Positions 1 to 9,168 of a stretch of DNA of 32,098 bases are shown piece by piece. The DNA is taken from contig NZ_WQPL01000078.1 of assembly GCF_018785245.1 (NCBI RefSeq), forward strand, positions 1 to 32,098, read 5' to 3'. A program made the translations under genes and the position numbers. The stretch is from Collinsella aerofaciens. Lineage in GTDB: Bacteria > Actinomycetota > Coriobacteriia > Coriobacteriales > Coriobacteriaceae. Positions within the stretch are counted from its first letter, which is position 1. Each line of letters begins with the position of its first letter. The notes under the pieces are model-generated. The model ran no database searches and was not told the origin of the DNA. It saw only the letters and a program-made list of their open reading frames with translations.

Positions 1-87
1 GCGGCCTAGGATATCAACTGATTCCGGATATCGGACACAGGGGCCGCAAGGGCCCTTACACCAACTTTCTCGACACTACCGCTCAAG

Positions 88-2607
88 GTGCATGCCTATG
101 AGTATTCGGCGTGGGCATCGGCGTTTTCGATCAGCACATCGCTCGACTTCTATCAGCTCACGCAGGGCGTGCCCGAGCTCGTTTCGGCATTGCAGACGGG
201 TCTGTATGGCCAAGGCGACGTAGCCGGCCTGCTCGAAAACGAGATTGTCAACGTATATGGCGCGGCACTTGCCGATCTGGCTTCGCTCGACAATAATGCG
301 CTGTTTTGCGTGGCATGTCTCATGGTTTTGATGGGCGAGGGCAATATCGCAGAACTCGAGGCTTGCGGGGTGAGGCTGTCGATGGTCGACCAGTCCTATT
401 TTGTACGCGACTACCCGATCTTTGGCTTGGATCCCGCCGAGCGGAGTTTTACGTGTCTGGGCACGGAGGATAACGGACGCTTGCGCTTGCGTAAGTTGGT
501 GGCCGAGGTTCGCCCCGAACTTGTTCCGAGGGCGGCCCGGATTTTGCTTAAGGCGGGCCGATGCGATGCGGCGATGGGCCTGGCGGACGCCTTTTTGGAC
601 CGTGAAGCGGTCCTTGAACTTGCTGGGCAGTATGGGGTCGATCTGGCTCTGACGGGGCACGGGGCCGATATCTGCCGAGCGGCGCTGGGCACGATCGATG
701 CCGACGATCCGGCTCCAGAGCCAATGCCTGCCGAAGCGCTTGGCGTATATCTGGCAGCGGTCAGCGTGTCCAATACAAAGCTCGCTCGCTATATGGCATC
801 GGTCATCGAACGCGGGGGCGAACGGGCGGCCTGCGAAATAGACCCTGTTTCATGGAGGGTGGCCCAGACGCTGACGGCTGTTTGCTATGGGGACAACGGG
901 CTTGGGCTTCCTACGAACCTGGCCGTGCCAGAAATCGAGACATCCCATACCGCACTCGATATGTTGTCTGCGCATATCGAGGTCAAGCGGTGCCTGACCG
1001 AGCGGGGAGATGACGGCGGCGTTCTACAGCAGCTCAAAACGAGCAAGGCCTACGACTGCGAGCTCGACATCGCGGGGATTGTTATACGGGCCGATAGTAT
1101 GCTGGTGGAGCTCTTTGACGGGTCGTTTGCGGGAACCGACGAGCGCGACGACGAGATGACGGTGGTGCGGGAGGCGCTCGACGTACGCGGGCTTAAGGCG
1201 ATGGCTATCTGGGTGCGCATGGTGTTGGCGGCACGGCGGCTCCTTTCCGGCTTGCCGGTAATCGACGACGCGGCGTTCAACGAGCTCGATCGTTTTGCTG
1301 TGCGCATGCGCGACAACCAGATTCAGCTGTTTGGCCTGTTGCTAGAAGGCTGGCAGTCGCTGGCAGAGGGACGGCCGGTTAATGCAAAGTTCCGTGCGGT
1401 CCAAGTGCTCAAACTTGCCGAGGAGTCGATTGCGTACATGCGCGATAACGCATTGCTGCTGGAACGCGCGGCATATCTGCGTAACACCTCGATGGTTTCG
1501 GTGCGCGAGGAAGCGGAACTACTCGATATAAGCCAGACGCAGGTTGGTGGCGCAGAAGCCTGGATGGTGGCGCTGCATTTGGCCTGTGCGGGCCGAGACA
1601 GCGATCTTGCGGCCTGGATGTCCATGAATCGTGCGGGGATTCTAGAGCCATCGTATCGGCTCTTTGCGCGCCTTGCCATGCATTGTCTGGGCGAGCCGGC
1701 GGCCAGGATACGCAAGAAGCTTCCCGTGCGCGAGCTGTCGCGGTACTCGCTGCGCGACGATTTGGAAGGGGAGAGCGAGCGCCTATTCCAGGCCGGCGAG
1801 GTTAAAGCCGTTGATACCATCGACCATATCGAGATTCGCATGTTTGGTGCGTTTCGCGCCGAGCGCGACGGGTTTCCCATCACGGACAAAATGTGGCGCC
1901 GCAAGAAGGCGGCGACGCTTGCCGAGCGGCTTGCGCTGGGCATGGATGCGCTCGTCGATCGTGAGACGCTGGCCATGGAGCTGTGGCCCCATGCCGAGTT
2001 CAATAGCGCCCGCAACAACCTGTACTCGACGATATCGCGCTTGCGGTCGGCTTTGGGGCCGACGCCGGATGGCAAGTCATGCGTGCTCATCCAAAATGAA
2101 TGCATTGGGCTCAACGGTGACTACGTCAAGACCGATGTACGGCTGTTTGACCAGATAAGCCGCGAGGTTTTGGGAAATCGCACGGGTGCGCGCGGGCCCC
2201 ATCTGGTCGAGTTGTGCCTTAAGATTGAGCAGCTTTATGCCGGACCGTTGTATGTTCCCAATGGCTGTAATCCCACCTACTTTTTGCGCATGCGGCGCAT
2301 TATGCAGTCAAAGTACATCGATTGCATGATTAAGGGAGCAAATGCCGCTCTAGAAGAAAACGACCTGCAGTCGGCGATTTGGCTGGCAGAGTCGGGGCTT
2401 CGGCAGGAAACGGCGCGTGAGGATATGGTGCGCTGCGCCATGCGTGTCTACAGTGCGGCGGGGCGGCGACGCGATATCGTCGAGCTGTACAGCGGGCATA
2501 TGCACCATCTGAGGGAGCAGGTCAATGGCGTGCCCGAGCCCGAGACGCGGCGTCTATACGAGCGCTTGGTGGAGGGGCGGCTCAATCGCGTGCTGGTCGA
2601 GCGATAA
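88..2607 (+). CDS. BTAD/SARP-type large transcriptional regulator
   Basis: Protein of about 839 residues. The C-terminal part (from about residue 580) looks like an OmpR/SARP winged helix (IRMFGAFRAERDG, then WRRKKAATLAERLAL and LWPHAEFNSARNNLYSTISR) followed by a BTAD-type helical domain (about 690-835, with YAGPLY and the LAESGLRQETAREDMVRCAMRVY segment). The N-terminal 570 residues are alpha-helical and I do not recognise them; there is no P-loop, so this is not an AAA/STAND-type SARP. Inference: a DNA-binding regulator with a large sensory or protein-interaction domain. The start is uncertain. GTG at 88 has no convincing ribosome binding site, and the frame is open upstream to a TGA at 19-21, so the 22-87 segment could be coding only if an unusual start is used. 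The stop codon runs into the terminator shared with yhbY. Confidence 0.8.
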   Translation: MHAYEYSAWASAFSISTSLDFYQLTQGVPELVSALQTGLYGQGDVAGLLENEIVNVYGAALADLASLDNNALFCVACLMVLMGEGNIAELEACGVRLSMVDQSYFVRDYPIFGLDPAERSFTCLGTEDNGRLRLRKLVAEVRPELVPRAARILLKAGRCDAAMGLADAFLDREAVLELAGQYGVDLALTGHGADICRAALGTIDADDPAPEPMPAEALGVYLAAVSVSNTKLARYMASVIERGGERAACEIDPVSWRVAQTLTAVCYGDNGLGLPTNLAVPEIETSHTALDMLSAHIEVKRCLTERGDDGGVLQQLKTSKAYDCELDIAGIVIRADSMLVELFDGSFAGTDERDDEMTVVREALDVRGLKAMAIWVRMVLAARRLLSGLPVIDDAAFNELDRFAVRMRDNQIQLFGLLLEGWQSLAEGRPVNAKFRAVQVLKLAEESIAYMRDNALLLERAAYLRNTSMVSVREEAELLDISQTQVGGAEAWMVALHLACAGRDSDLAAWMSMNRAGILEPSYRLFARLAMHCLGEPAARIRKKLPVRELSRYSLRDDLEGESERLFQAGEVKAVDTIDHIEIRMFGAFRAERDGFPITDKMWRRKKAATLAERLALGMDALVDRETLAMELWPHAEFNSARNNLYSTISRLRSALGPTPDGKSCVLIQNECIGLNGDYVKTDVRLFDQISREVLGNRTGARGPHLVELCLKIEQLYAGPLYVPNGCNPTYFLRMRRIMQSKYIDCMIKGANAALEENDLQSAIWLAESGLRQETAREDMVRCAMRVYSAAGRRRDIVELYSGHMHHLREQVNGVPEPETRRLYERLVEGRLNRVLVER

Positions 2608-2640
2608 AAAACGGGCGCCCGAAGTACTTGGGCACCCGTA
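2604..2640 (-). terminator. Rho-independent terminator of yhbY, overlapping the end of the BTAD gene
   Basis: Arms ACGGGCGCCC and GGGCACCCGT (one mismatch) around a 9-nt loop. On the minus strand the second arm is followed by TTTTTT, so it is a good terminator for yhbY. On the plus strand there is no T-run. The A-tract that provides the minus-strand Ts overlaps the TAA stop of the convergent BTAD gene. Confidence 0.75.
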
Positions 2641-2676
2641 AGCTTGCTATGTGTTGGCTCGCCGGATCATTGGCTC

Positions 2677-2976
2677 TTAGACGAGCTTGATCTTCTCGAT
2701 GTCCTTGCGCGAGGACTCGCGATACAGCGAGAACTTGCGGCCGATAACCTGAACGACGTCGGCGTGGCAACGCTCGGCGAGCTCCTCGGCGGCCTCGCGG
2801 GCGGAAAGGCTGGAGCCATCGAGCACGGAGCACTTAACGAGCTCGTGCTTCTCTAGGTAGGCGACCGTCTGCTCGACGGTGCCCTCGTTGATATCGGACT
2901 TGCCGATGATGATGGCGGGGTTGAGGTGATGGGCCATGCTGCGAAGCTGCTTGACCTGTGCTCCTGTCAGTGCCAT
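2677..2976 (-). CDS. yhbY: YhbY family RNA-binding protein (CRM domain)
   Basis: 99 residues, the usual length of a stand-alone CRM-domain protein. It begins LTGAQVKQLRSMAHHLNP, typical of the family, and carries IIIGKSDINEGTVEQ, the HELVKCSV strand and VVQVIGRKFSLYR with the GR turn of the KH-like fold. Family knowledge: YhbY associates with pre-50S ribosomal particles and is thought to assist ribosome assembly in the cytoplasm. It is a single gene convergent with the BTAD regulator and has its own terminator at 2604-2640. The ribosome binding site is weak (GAGAA). The 158-bp space upstream (2977-3134) contains a small GC-rich hairpin near 3000-3018 and nothing else I can name. Confidence 0.92.
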   Translation of the reverse strand: MALTGAQVKQLRSMAHHLNPAIIIGKSDINEGTVEQTVAYLEKHELVKCSVLDGSSLSAREAAEELAERCHADVVQVIGRKFSLYRESSRKDIEKIKLV

Positions 2977-3134
2977 GGGTTCTCGCTTTCTATGTATGGG
3001 GCGCCCCGCGACGGGGCCTTAATCTACGTGAGCTGTCCCACGATAGCGCAGGAACGGCGCGGTGTGGAGCGCGTTTGCCCAGTTCAAAAAGAATGCGGAT
3101 GCCGAGTGAGTGGGCGGTGCGGGCTGCGAACAGG

Positions 3135-4022
3135 CTATGAGCGGGGTGCAGAGATCGGCTCCCATGCAATAAACGCCCAACGAACCTTGCGGACATGATC
3201 GAGCATGTAGCGCCCCTGCGGCACGCCCTTGGAGCCCGGCTCGCCGGCATGGGGGTTCTCGATCATGTGTTGAGCGATATAGTCGCGCAGGCGGTCGATC
3301 TTATCCTCGTTGCCATGTTCGAGCATACGGGAAAAATCCGCCACACCTGCCTCAAGGCTATCGAAGGTATCGCGACGAGGCGATTCAAAGTACGTAACCT
3401 GCGGCAACGCACCCATCTGAATGAGGATGTTGAAGGCGTACACAAAGCCATTACTGCAGGTAACCGAGGCGCCGATGGCGTTCATCACGTGCAGGTCATA
3501 GCGCGGGCTGGAGTTGGCGACCATCGTGACAGCACAACGCCGGCGAGCCGTGCGGTCGAGCTTGGCAAGCGCGCCTTTTAGGTTGGTCGTGGTGACAGAG
3601 CGACTGGCAAAGGCAACATCCACCGCTTTCGCGACCGGTCCAACCAAATCCCAATCATCATCCCAAGCAAGCTCAAGCGGCGTAATAAGATCTTCGAGCC
3701 CGTAATACTCAATGCCGGCATCAAGCGTGCCCAACATGGCAGGAGAGAAGTCGGCAGCAATCACGGAATGCCCAGCCTGAGCAAGCGGAATAGCAATCGA
3801 CCCAGCCCCACACCCCATATCAAGCACCGACTCACCAGGCTTCAACGCCAACAGCTTTATAAAATCCCGAGCATAAGGGGCAGTCTCCAACGGCCGAAAA
3901 TGCCGAGCCTGCTTATCCCACTCAAAAGAATCATCAGCCCGCCGCCGACCAGCCTGCAGACGCATCCATTCGCCATTCCAATCAGCAGCAAGCAGCTCAG
4001 AACGATTCTCCCCATCAACCAC
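3135..4022 (-). CDS. Class I SAM-dependent methyltransferase
   Basis: About 295 residues from a GTG start, chosen because AGGAGG lies 7 nt upstream; the longer ATG frame would add a hydrophobic stretch with no ribosome binding site. SAM-binding motif I is VLDMGCGAGSIAIPLAQAG (about residues 66-84), with the acidic motif II strand HSVIAADFSPAML after it. The N-terminal WDKQARHFRPLETAPYA segment is typical of small-molecule methyltransferases rather than RNA or DNA enzymes. The C-terminal half (from TMVANSSPRYDLHVMNAIGA) probably forms the substrate cap. The substrate cannot be read from sequence. It stands alone between yhbY and the inverted repeat at 4188-4321. I infer a cytosolic enzyme, possibly acting on a cofactor or metabolite. 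Confidence 0.85.
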   Translation of the reverse strand: MVDGENRSELLAADWNGEWMRLQAGRRRADDSFEWDKQARHFRPLETAPYARDFIKLLALKPGESVLDMGCGAGSIAIPLAQAGHSVIAADFSPAMLGTLDAGIEYYGLEDLITPLELAWDDDWDLVGPVAKAVDVAFASRSVTTTNLKGALAKLDRTARRRCAVTMVANSSPRYDLHVMNAIGASVTCSNGFVYAFNILIQMGALPQVTYFESPRRDTFDSLEAGVADFSRMLEHGNEDKIDRLRDYIAQHMIENPHAGEPGSKGVPQGRYMLDHVRKVRWAFIAWEPISAPRS

Positions 4023-4187
4023 GGGCCAACCTCCTAGCAACAAAAAAGCGACTCCCCCAAAAAGAAGAGCCGCAACCAGCATATATCAGAAAGAACCGAT
4101 CCAACGCCAAACCGCCATACCAGCAAAGTAGGGCAGAAGCGAAGCGACTGCCAAAGGGATAGAACCCAACCGAGGTCCCGTTGTGCG

Positions 4188-4321
4188 GGAGCCCCGGGGA
4201 GGGCAAATATATAAGGTCGATCGCGAGTTCCGCACGAGCCGGAGAGCACTTAATGTGCTCTCCGTGCGAGTCAGGACTGTCCGAGCAGGCGACCTTATAT
4301 ATTTGCCCTCCCCGGGGCTCC
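4188..4321. repeat. Perfect 32-bp inverted repeat with nested hairpin
   Basis: Left arm 4188-4219 begins GGAGCCCCGGGGAGGGC and right arm 4290-4321 is its exact reverse complement over all 32 bases. The 70-nt spacer contains a second hairpin, GGAGAGCAC / GTGCTCTCC around TTAAT (about 4240-4262). The element lies 17 bp beyond the stop of the DUF711 gene and could serve as its transcript end, but no T-run follows on either strand, so it is not a normal intrinsic terminator. Confidence 0.9.
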
Positions 4322-4338
4322 TCGCCAGTCCCCCTCAG

Positions 4339-5703
4339 CTAGTTCTTCAGCGAGTTCAGCGGTGCCGGGAAGCGTCCGCCGCGGTGGGCAAGCACGGTGC
4401 CGGCGTTGGGGTTCACCGGCATGATGGGCGCACGGCCGAACAGGCCGCCATACTCGACGCAGTCGCCCACGCCCTTGCCGATAGCGGGAATCACGCGGAC
4501 GGCCGTGGTCTTGTTATTGATGACGCCGATGGCCATCTCGTCGGCGATGATGCCGGCGATGGTCTCGACCGGAGTGTCGCCGGGGATGGCGATCATGTCC
4601 AGGCCAACGGAGCACACGCAGGTCATGGCCTCGAGCTTCTCGAGCGAAAGCGCGCCGGCCTCGACGGCGGCGATCATGCCGGCGTCCTCGGACACGGGGA
4701 TAAAGGCGCCCGAGAGGCCGCCCACGCTGGAGCTGGCCATGACGCCGCCCTTCTTGACGGCATCGTTGAGCATGGCGAGCGCGCAGGTCGTGCCGGGGCC
4801 ACCGCAGGTACCTACGCCGATGATCTCGAGGATGCGGGCAACGGAGTCGCCGATGGCAGGCGTGGGAGCCAGCGACAGGTCGACAATGCCCTTCTCGACA
4901 CCCAGGCGATGGGCGGCCTCGCGGCTCATGAGCTCGCCGGCACGGGTGATCTTAAAGGCGGTCTGCTTAATCTTCTCGGCGACTTCCATCATCGATGCGG
5001 AATCGGGCAGCGTCTCCAGGGCTGCGGCCATAACGCCGGGGCCCGAGACGCCTACGTTGATGACGGCGTCGGCCTCGCCACCGCCGTGGACGGCGCCCGC
5101 CATAAACGGGGAGTCCTCGACCATGTTGGCAAAGCAGACAAACTTGGAGGCGCCAACGGAATCCTGGTCGGCCGTGAGTTTAGCGGCATCGATGATGGTC
5201 TGGGCGGCCATGAGCACGGCGTCCATGTTGATACCGGCGCGCAGGCTGGCGACGTTCACGCTGGAGCAGACGCGGCTCGTGGTAGCGAGCGCCTGGGGGA
5301 TGGACTGGATGACGCGGCGGTCGGCGTCGCCGATGCCCTTCTGGACGAGCGCGGAGAAGCCGCCCAGGTAGTCGATGCCGAGCGTCTCAGCCGCGCGGTC
5401 GAGGGCATGCGCGATGGGGGTGAGGTCCTCATCCTTGCAGCACGCGGCGATCTGCGCCACCGGGGTGACGGAAACGCGCTTGTTGACGATGGGGATACCG
5501 TACTCGCGCTCGAGGTTCTCGGCGGTCTCGACCAGATGCTCAGCCGTGTGCGTCACGTGGTCGTAGATCTTCGTGCACATGCGGTCGAGGTTCTCGTCAC
5601 CGCAACCCATGAGCGAAACACCCATGGTGATGGTCCTGATGTCGAGGTTCTGCTCCTCAACCATGCCGCGGGTTTCCGCGATTTCTGCGGGCGTGATCGC
5701 CAT
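4339..5703 (-). CDS. UPF0210 / DUF711 family protein (PFL family)
   Basis: 454 residues, the normal length for UPF0210. ATG at 5703 is preceded by TAGGAG. Recognisable family features are the N-terminal [15 protein letters not shown] segment, [12 protein letters not shown], the central [16 protein letters not shown], and the C-terminal [20 protein letters not shown] and [23 protein letters not shown] blocks, with [12 protein letters not shown] near the end. The family is widespread in anaerobes and distantly resembles glycyl-radical-type folds, but its reaction is not established as far as I know. It is usually encoded beside a small ACT-domain protein (UPF0237), which I do not see here. A hairpin at 5749-5786 separates it from metH, so it probably has its own promoter. 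Confidence 0.88.
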   Translation of the reverse strand: MAITPAEIAETRGMVEEQNLDIRTITMGVSLMGCGDENLDRMCTKIYDHVTHTAEHLVETAENLEREYGIPIVNKRVSVTPVAQIAACCKDEDLTPIAHALDRAAETLGIDYLGGFSALVQKGIGDADRRVIQSIPQALATTSRVCSSVNVASLRAGINMDAVLMAAQTIIDAAKLTADQDSVGASKFVCFANMVEDSPFMAGAVHGGGEADAVINVGVSGPGVMAAALETLPDSASMMEVAEKIKQTAFKITRAGELMSREAAHRLGVEKGIVDLSLAPTPAIGDSVARILEIIGVGTCGGPGTTCALAMLNDAVKKGGVMASSSVGGLSGAFIPVSEDAGMIAAVEAGALSLEKLEAMTCVCSVGLDMIAIPGDTPVETIAGIIADEMAIGVINNKTTAVRVIPAIGKGVGDCVEYGGLFGRAPIMPVNPNAGTVLAHRGGRFPAPLNSLKN

Positions 5704-5748
5704 CCTTGCGCTCCTATCTGCCAAAACGAGCATAGTCTTATCTATTCT

Positions 5749-5786
5749 AACGTGCCGCACGTGCCAAGTGGCGCGTGCGGCACGTT
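5749..5786 (-). terminator. Strong hairpin at end of the methionine operon
   Basis: AACGTGCCGCACG pairs with CGTGCGGCACGTT, and the inner bases extend the stem to about 17 pairs with one G-U position and an AAGT loop. It lies 25 bp after the metH stop and before the DUF711 gene. The T-run after it on the minus strand is poor, so termination may be partial. Confidence 0.55.
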
Positions 5787-5811
5787 TTGGTGCTCGGTTG
5801 TTTCCGTTGTG

Positions 5812-8370
5812 TTACTGCCCAAAGACCTCTTCGGCGATGCGAGCGCTTTCGGCGGCGTCCTTGGCGTAGTAGTCCGCGCCGATCTGCTTGGCGTATTCGG
5901 GGGTGAGTACGGCGCCACCCACGATGATCTTGACGCCCGGCACCTCAGTATGAAGCAGCTTGATGGTCTCCTCCATGGCGACGACTGTGGTAGTCATAAG
6001 CGCCGAGAGGCCGACGAGTTTGATGTCGCGCTCCTTGACGGTCTTGAGTACTTCCTGCGGATCGACGTCGCGACCCAGGTCAAAGACGGTGTAGCCGTAG
6101 TTGTCGAGCAGCATTTTGACGATGTTCTTGCCAATATCGTGGATGTCGCCCTTGACGGTGGCCACGCAGATTTTGCCCTTGTCGGCAATCTCGCCGGCGG
6201 GCATCAGGCGCTTGATGGTGTCGAAGCCCACGTGCGCGGCCTCGGCCGAGGCCATGAGCTGCGGCAAGAAGAACTTGCCCTGGTCAAAGAGGACGCCAAC
6301 TTCGTCGAGGGCGGGGATAAAGTGATTGTTGATGAGGTCCATGGCGTCGTGGTCGGCCAGCAGGCGCTCGGTCTCGGCAGCGATCTCGCCTTTGCGGCCC
6401 GAGACGACCATGCGACGAATCGGGTCGTCGTTGCCGTCGGTGCCGGGGGCGCTTGCGGCAGGCGCGGCATCACTCGATGTGGCCTGAGCTGCTGCCGGGT
6501 TTGCGGCGATCTTATACGGATCGGTCCAGCCGGCGTAGCGCTCGATGTATCCGGTCGAGCCCTCGTCCTCAACGCTCAGGACGCGATAGCTGTAGACGGT
6601 GTCCATAAAGCGCTTGGAACCCGGGTTCATGATGGGGGCGTCCAGGCCCGCGCCAAAGGCGGCGGCCAAAAAGACCGAACCCAGCAGCGGGCGGGCAGGC
6701 AGGCCAAAGCTGATGTTCGACACGCCGAGTGCGCATTTGACGCCCAGACGCTCCTTGCACAGGGACATGGCGCGCAGGATCTGCTCAGCCTGGCGTTGAT
6801 TGGTCGAGGCGGTCATGACCAGACAGTCGATGAGGATGCGGTCCGGTCCGATGCCGTAACGGGCAGCCTCGGCCACGATGCGCTCGGCGATGGCGAAGCG
6901 AGCCTCGGCGGTATCGGGGATGCCGCCTTCGTCGAGCGTAAGGCCGACAACGTTGGTGCCGTAGTGGGCGACCAGCGGAAAGATCTCATCCATGATCTGC
7001 TGCTTGCCATTGACCGAGTTGATGATGGGCTTGCCGGCGTAGCGGCGCACGGCGGCCTCGACGGCTGCGGGGTCGGTGGAGTCGATCTGCAGCGGCAGCA
7101 GCGTGGAGCCCTGGAGCTGCTCGGTGGCATGTTGGATGATCTTGACCTCGTCGATCTCGGGCAGGCCCACGTTAACGTCCAGGATGTCGGCGCCCTGTTC
7201 CTGCTGGCTGATGCCCTGGCTCACGACGTAGTCCAGGTCGCCGTCGCGCAGGGCCTGCTGCAGGCGCTTTTTGCCGGTGGGGTTGATGCGCTCGCCGATG
7301 ACGGCGATCTTGTGGCCGTCGCAGGGAAGGTCCACGACCGTTTGGGCGCTCGTGACCGACATGCTGGGCTTGCGGCGGCGCGGGCTGGGCGTGTGGTTGT
7401 CGATAAGCGTGCGCAAGGCCGCCATGTGCGCCGGCGTGGTGCCGCAGCAACCGCCCACGACGCTCACACCGTCGGCGATCATGCCGGCGACGGCCTTGGC
7501 GTATTCGGGGGCCTGGATGTCAAAGACGGTATTGCCGTCGTCGTCCACATGGGGAAGTCCCGCGTTGGCCTGCACCATAATGGGCTTATCGGAAACGGTG
7601 AGCATACGTGCGGCGAGTCCTCGTAGCTCGGCCGGTCCCTGGCTGCAGTTGATGCCCAAAACGTCGGCGCCGATGGCATCGAGCGTGATGGCGGCAACCT
7701 CGGGACTCGTGCCCAGGAAGGTGCGGCCGTCTTCCTCGAAGGTCATGGTGGCAAAGACGGGCAGGTCGGAGTTCTCGCGGCAGGCGAGGACGGCCGCCTT
7801 GATCTCGGCCAGGTCGGTCATGGTCTCGATAATAAAGAGGTCCACACCCGCATCGACGCCGGCGCGCACTTCCTCGGCAAAGAGGTCGTAGGCCTCGTCG
7901 AAGCTGAGGGTACCCAGGGGGCGAAGCAGCGCGCCGATGGGGCCGATATCGCCGGCGACGTAGCGGGCGCCGGCCTCGCGGGCACAGGCGACAGCGGCGG
8001 CAAAGACATCTGCCACGGTGGCGGCACCGTCGAGCTTGTGGGCGTTGGCGCCAAAGGTGTTGGCGGTAATCACGTCGCAGCCGGCCTCGACATATTGACG
8101 TTGGATATCAGTGATAACCTGGGGTTCCTCAAAGTTGAGCAGCTCGGGCAGGGCGCCCGCCTTCATACCAGCGGCCTGCAACATGGTGCCCATACCGCCG
8201 TCGAACAGCAAGTGCCCCGTGCCCTCGATGGCGGCGCGCAGGCGATCGTCCTTAATGCGCAGATCGTCGATCGTGCGCGTCTTGTACGTGGCACCGTTGC
8301 GACGTGCGGCATCAACGGGTGCCGCCAATGCAGTGCCGTCAGAATCATGAGTGATAAGCGGAGTAAACAT
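5812..8370 (-). CDS. metH: B12-dependent methionine synthase lacking the reactivation domain
   Basis: 852 residues; transfers methyl from 5-methyl-THF through cobalamin to homocysteine. Domain order: homocysteine-binding barrel (about 50-325; DGGMGTM at 57-63, zinc ligands Cys242 in GINCSQGP and Cys308/Cys309 in GGCCGTT), pterin-binding barrel (about 350-610; VIGERINPTGKK), an Ala-rich linker (about 625-645), cobalamin cap (about 650-725) and cobalamin Rossmann domain with DIHDIG at 742-747 (His744 as lower axial ligand). The protein ends there, about 350 residues shorter than E. coli MetH, because the SAM-dependent reactivation domain is missing; the gene just upstream supplies a related domain. 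The ribosome binding site TAGGAG includes the stop codon of that gene, 9 bp away, implying coupled translation. Confidence 0.95.
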   Translation of the reverse strand: MFTPLITHDSDGTALAAPVDAARRNGATYKTRTIDDLRIKDDRLRAAIEGTGHLLFDGGMGTMLQAAGMKAGALPELLNFEEPQVITDIQRQYVEAGCDVITANTFGANAHKLDGAATVADVFAAAVACAREAGARYVAGDIGPIGALLRPLGTLSFDEAYDLFAEEVRAGVDAGVDLFIIETMTDLAEIKAAVLACRENSDLPVFATMTFEEDGRTFLGTSPEVAAITLDAIGADVLGINCSQGPAELRGLAARMLTVSDKPIMVQANAGLPHVDDDGNTVFDIQAPEYAKAVAGMIADGVSVVGGCCGTTPAHMAALRTLIDNHTPSPRRRKPSMSVTSAQTVVDLPCDGHKIAVIGERINPTGKKRLQQALRDGDLDYVVSQGISQQEQGADILDVNVGLPEIDEVKIIQHATEQLQGSTLLPLQIDSTDPAAVEAAVRRYAGKPIINSVNGKQQIMDEIFPLVAHYGTNVVGLTLDEGGIPDTAEARFAIAERIVAEAARYGIGPDRILIDCLVMTASTNQRQAEQILRAMSLCKERLGVKCALGVSNISFGLPARPLLGSVFLAAAFGAGLDAPIMNPGSKRFMDTVYSYRVLSVEDEGSTGYIERYAGWTDPYKIAANPAAAQATSSDAAPAASAPGTDGNDDPIRRMVVSGRKGEIAAETERLLADHDAMDLINNHFIPALDEVGVLFDQGKFFLPQLMASAEAAHVGFDTIKRLMPAGEIADKGKICVATVKGDIHDIGKNIVKMLLDNYGYTVFDLGRDVDPQEVLKTVKERDIKLVGLSALMTTTVVAMEETIKLLHTEVPGVKIIVGGAVLTPEYAKQIGADYYAKDAAESARIAEEVFGQ

Positions 8371-8379
8371 CGGGGGCTC

Positions 8380-9168
8380 CTAATGGCTGGAATAGCAGGT
8401 GGTGTGGGCGGCGCGGAAGCGGCAGTGTTCGCGCATGCGGCAGATATTGCAGGTGGGGCGGCTCTGGGCGTCGTGGACCTCGCCGTCGAATAGGCCGATC
8501 ACCGCGGTCACGCTTTTGGTGGGCATGAGCAGGTTGGTGGGTGTGACGGTAAGCCCGATGAGCCGCGTGGCGTTGAGCGCATTGACGATCGAGCGCTGGG
8601 CCGAGAGCGGGCAGTCGCCATAGCCGGGACTAAAGCGCCAGTTGCCGGCGAGCCCGTGTGTGGCGGCGTCCGTCTTGACCTGCTGGTCCATTTGCTCAAC
8701 GGCGGCTTCCACGTAAGCGGAGCACGCGGCGTCGAGCACGGCGCCCTCCAGGGGATGTTGGGCTCCCGTGGTGCGCAGGCGACGCTCGGCGTCCATGCCG
8801 AGGGTGCACGCCATGAGTGCGGCAAAGCGGGCGTCCTTAAGATGACGATAGATATCGCGACCTCGCAGCTCAACGTTGGTGCCAACCAGACGGATGCAAG
8901 GCTTGCCCTGCTCGTCCACGCCCGTGGCATCGATGGCAAATACGCGGCGCACGCCACGGGGCTCAATGTCCAGTTCCAGACGTTCAACGACAAGCTCAAT
9001 ACGTCGTGACAGTTCGGGCTCAATCTGCTGGCCGCCGTAACCCAGATACCGCAGCATCTCGGCACGGTCGACACGGGGATGGTGCGCAGCATCGACACGG
9101 TAAAGCGCCGGCGACGCAAGGTCGGCCGGCACTTCGACAGCGGTTGTATCGATGTGCGGTTTTTCCAT
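8380..9168 (-). CDS. Stand-alone methionine synthase reactivation (activation-domain) protein
   Basis: 262 residues from ATG at 9168. The segment RFSPGYGDCPLSAQRSIVNAL matches the SAM-binding signature of the MetH activation domain (Met_synt_B12), and the C-terminus has a cysteine cluster, CNICRMREHCRF, that could bind metal or an Fe-S cluster. Inferred role: with an electron donor and SAM, it reductively remethylates oxidised cobalamin on the truncated MetH encoded next. Its start overlaps the metF stop by one base (TAATG) and its stop forms part of the metH ribosome binding site, so the three genes are translationally linked. The cysteine tail is not part of E. coli MetH and may take electrons directly; that is speculation. 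Confidence 0.85.
   Translation of the reverse strand: MEKPHIDTTAVEVPADLASPALYRVDAAHHPRVDRAEMLRYLGYGGQQIEPELSRRIELVVERLELDIEPRGVRRVFAIDATGVDEQGKPCIRLVGTNVELRGRDIYRHLKDARFAALMACTLGMDAERRLRTTGAQHPLEGAVLDAACSAYVEAAVEQMDQQVKTDAATHGLAGNWRFSPGYGDCPLSAQRSIVNALNATRLIGLTVTPTNLLMPTKSVTAVIGLFDGEVHDAQSRPTCNICRMREHCRFRAAHTTCYSSH

Noticed and set aside
4183-7626. Long plus-strand open frame (over 1100 codons)
   Set aside because: Antisense shadow of the DUF711 and metH genes; the translation is a Gly/Asp/Val/His-rich mixture with no motif, as expected from high GC at third codon positions.
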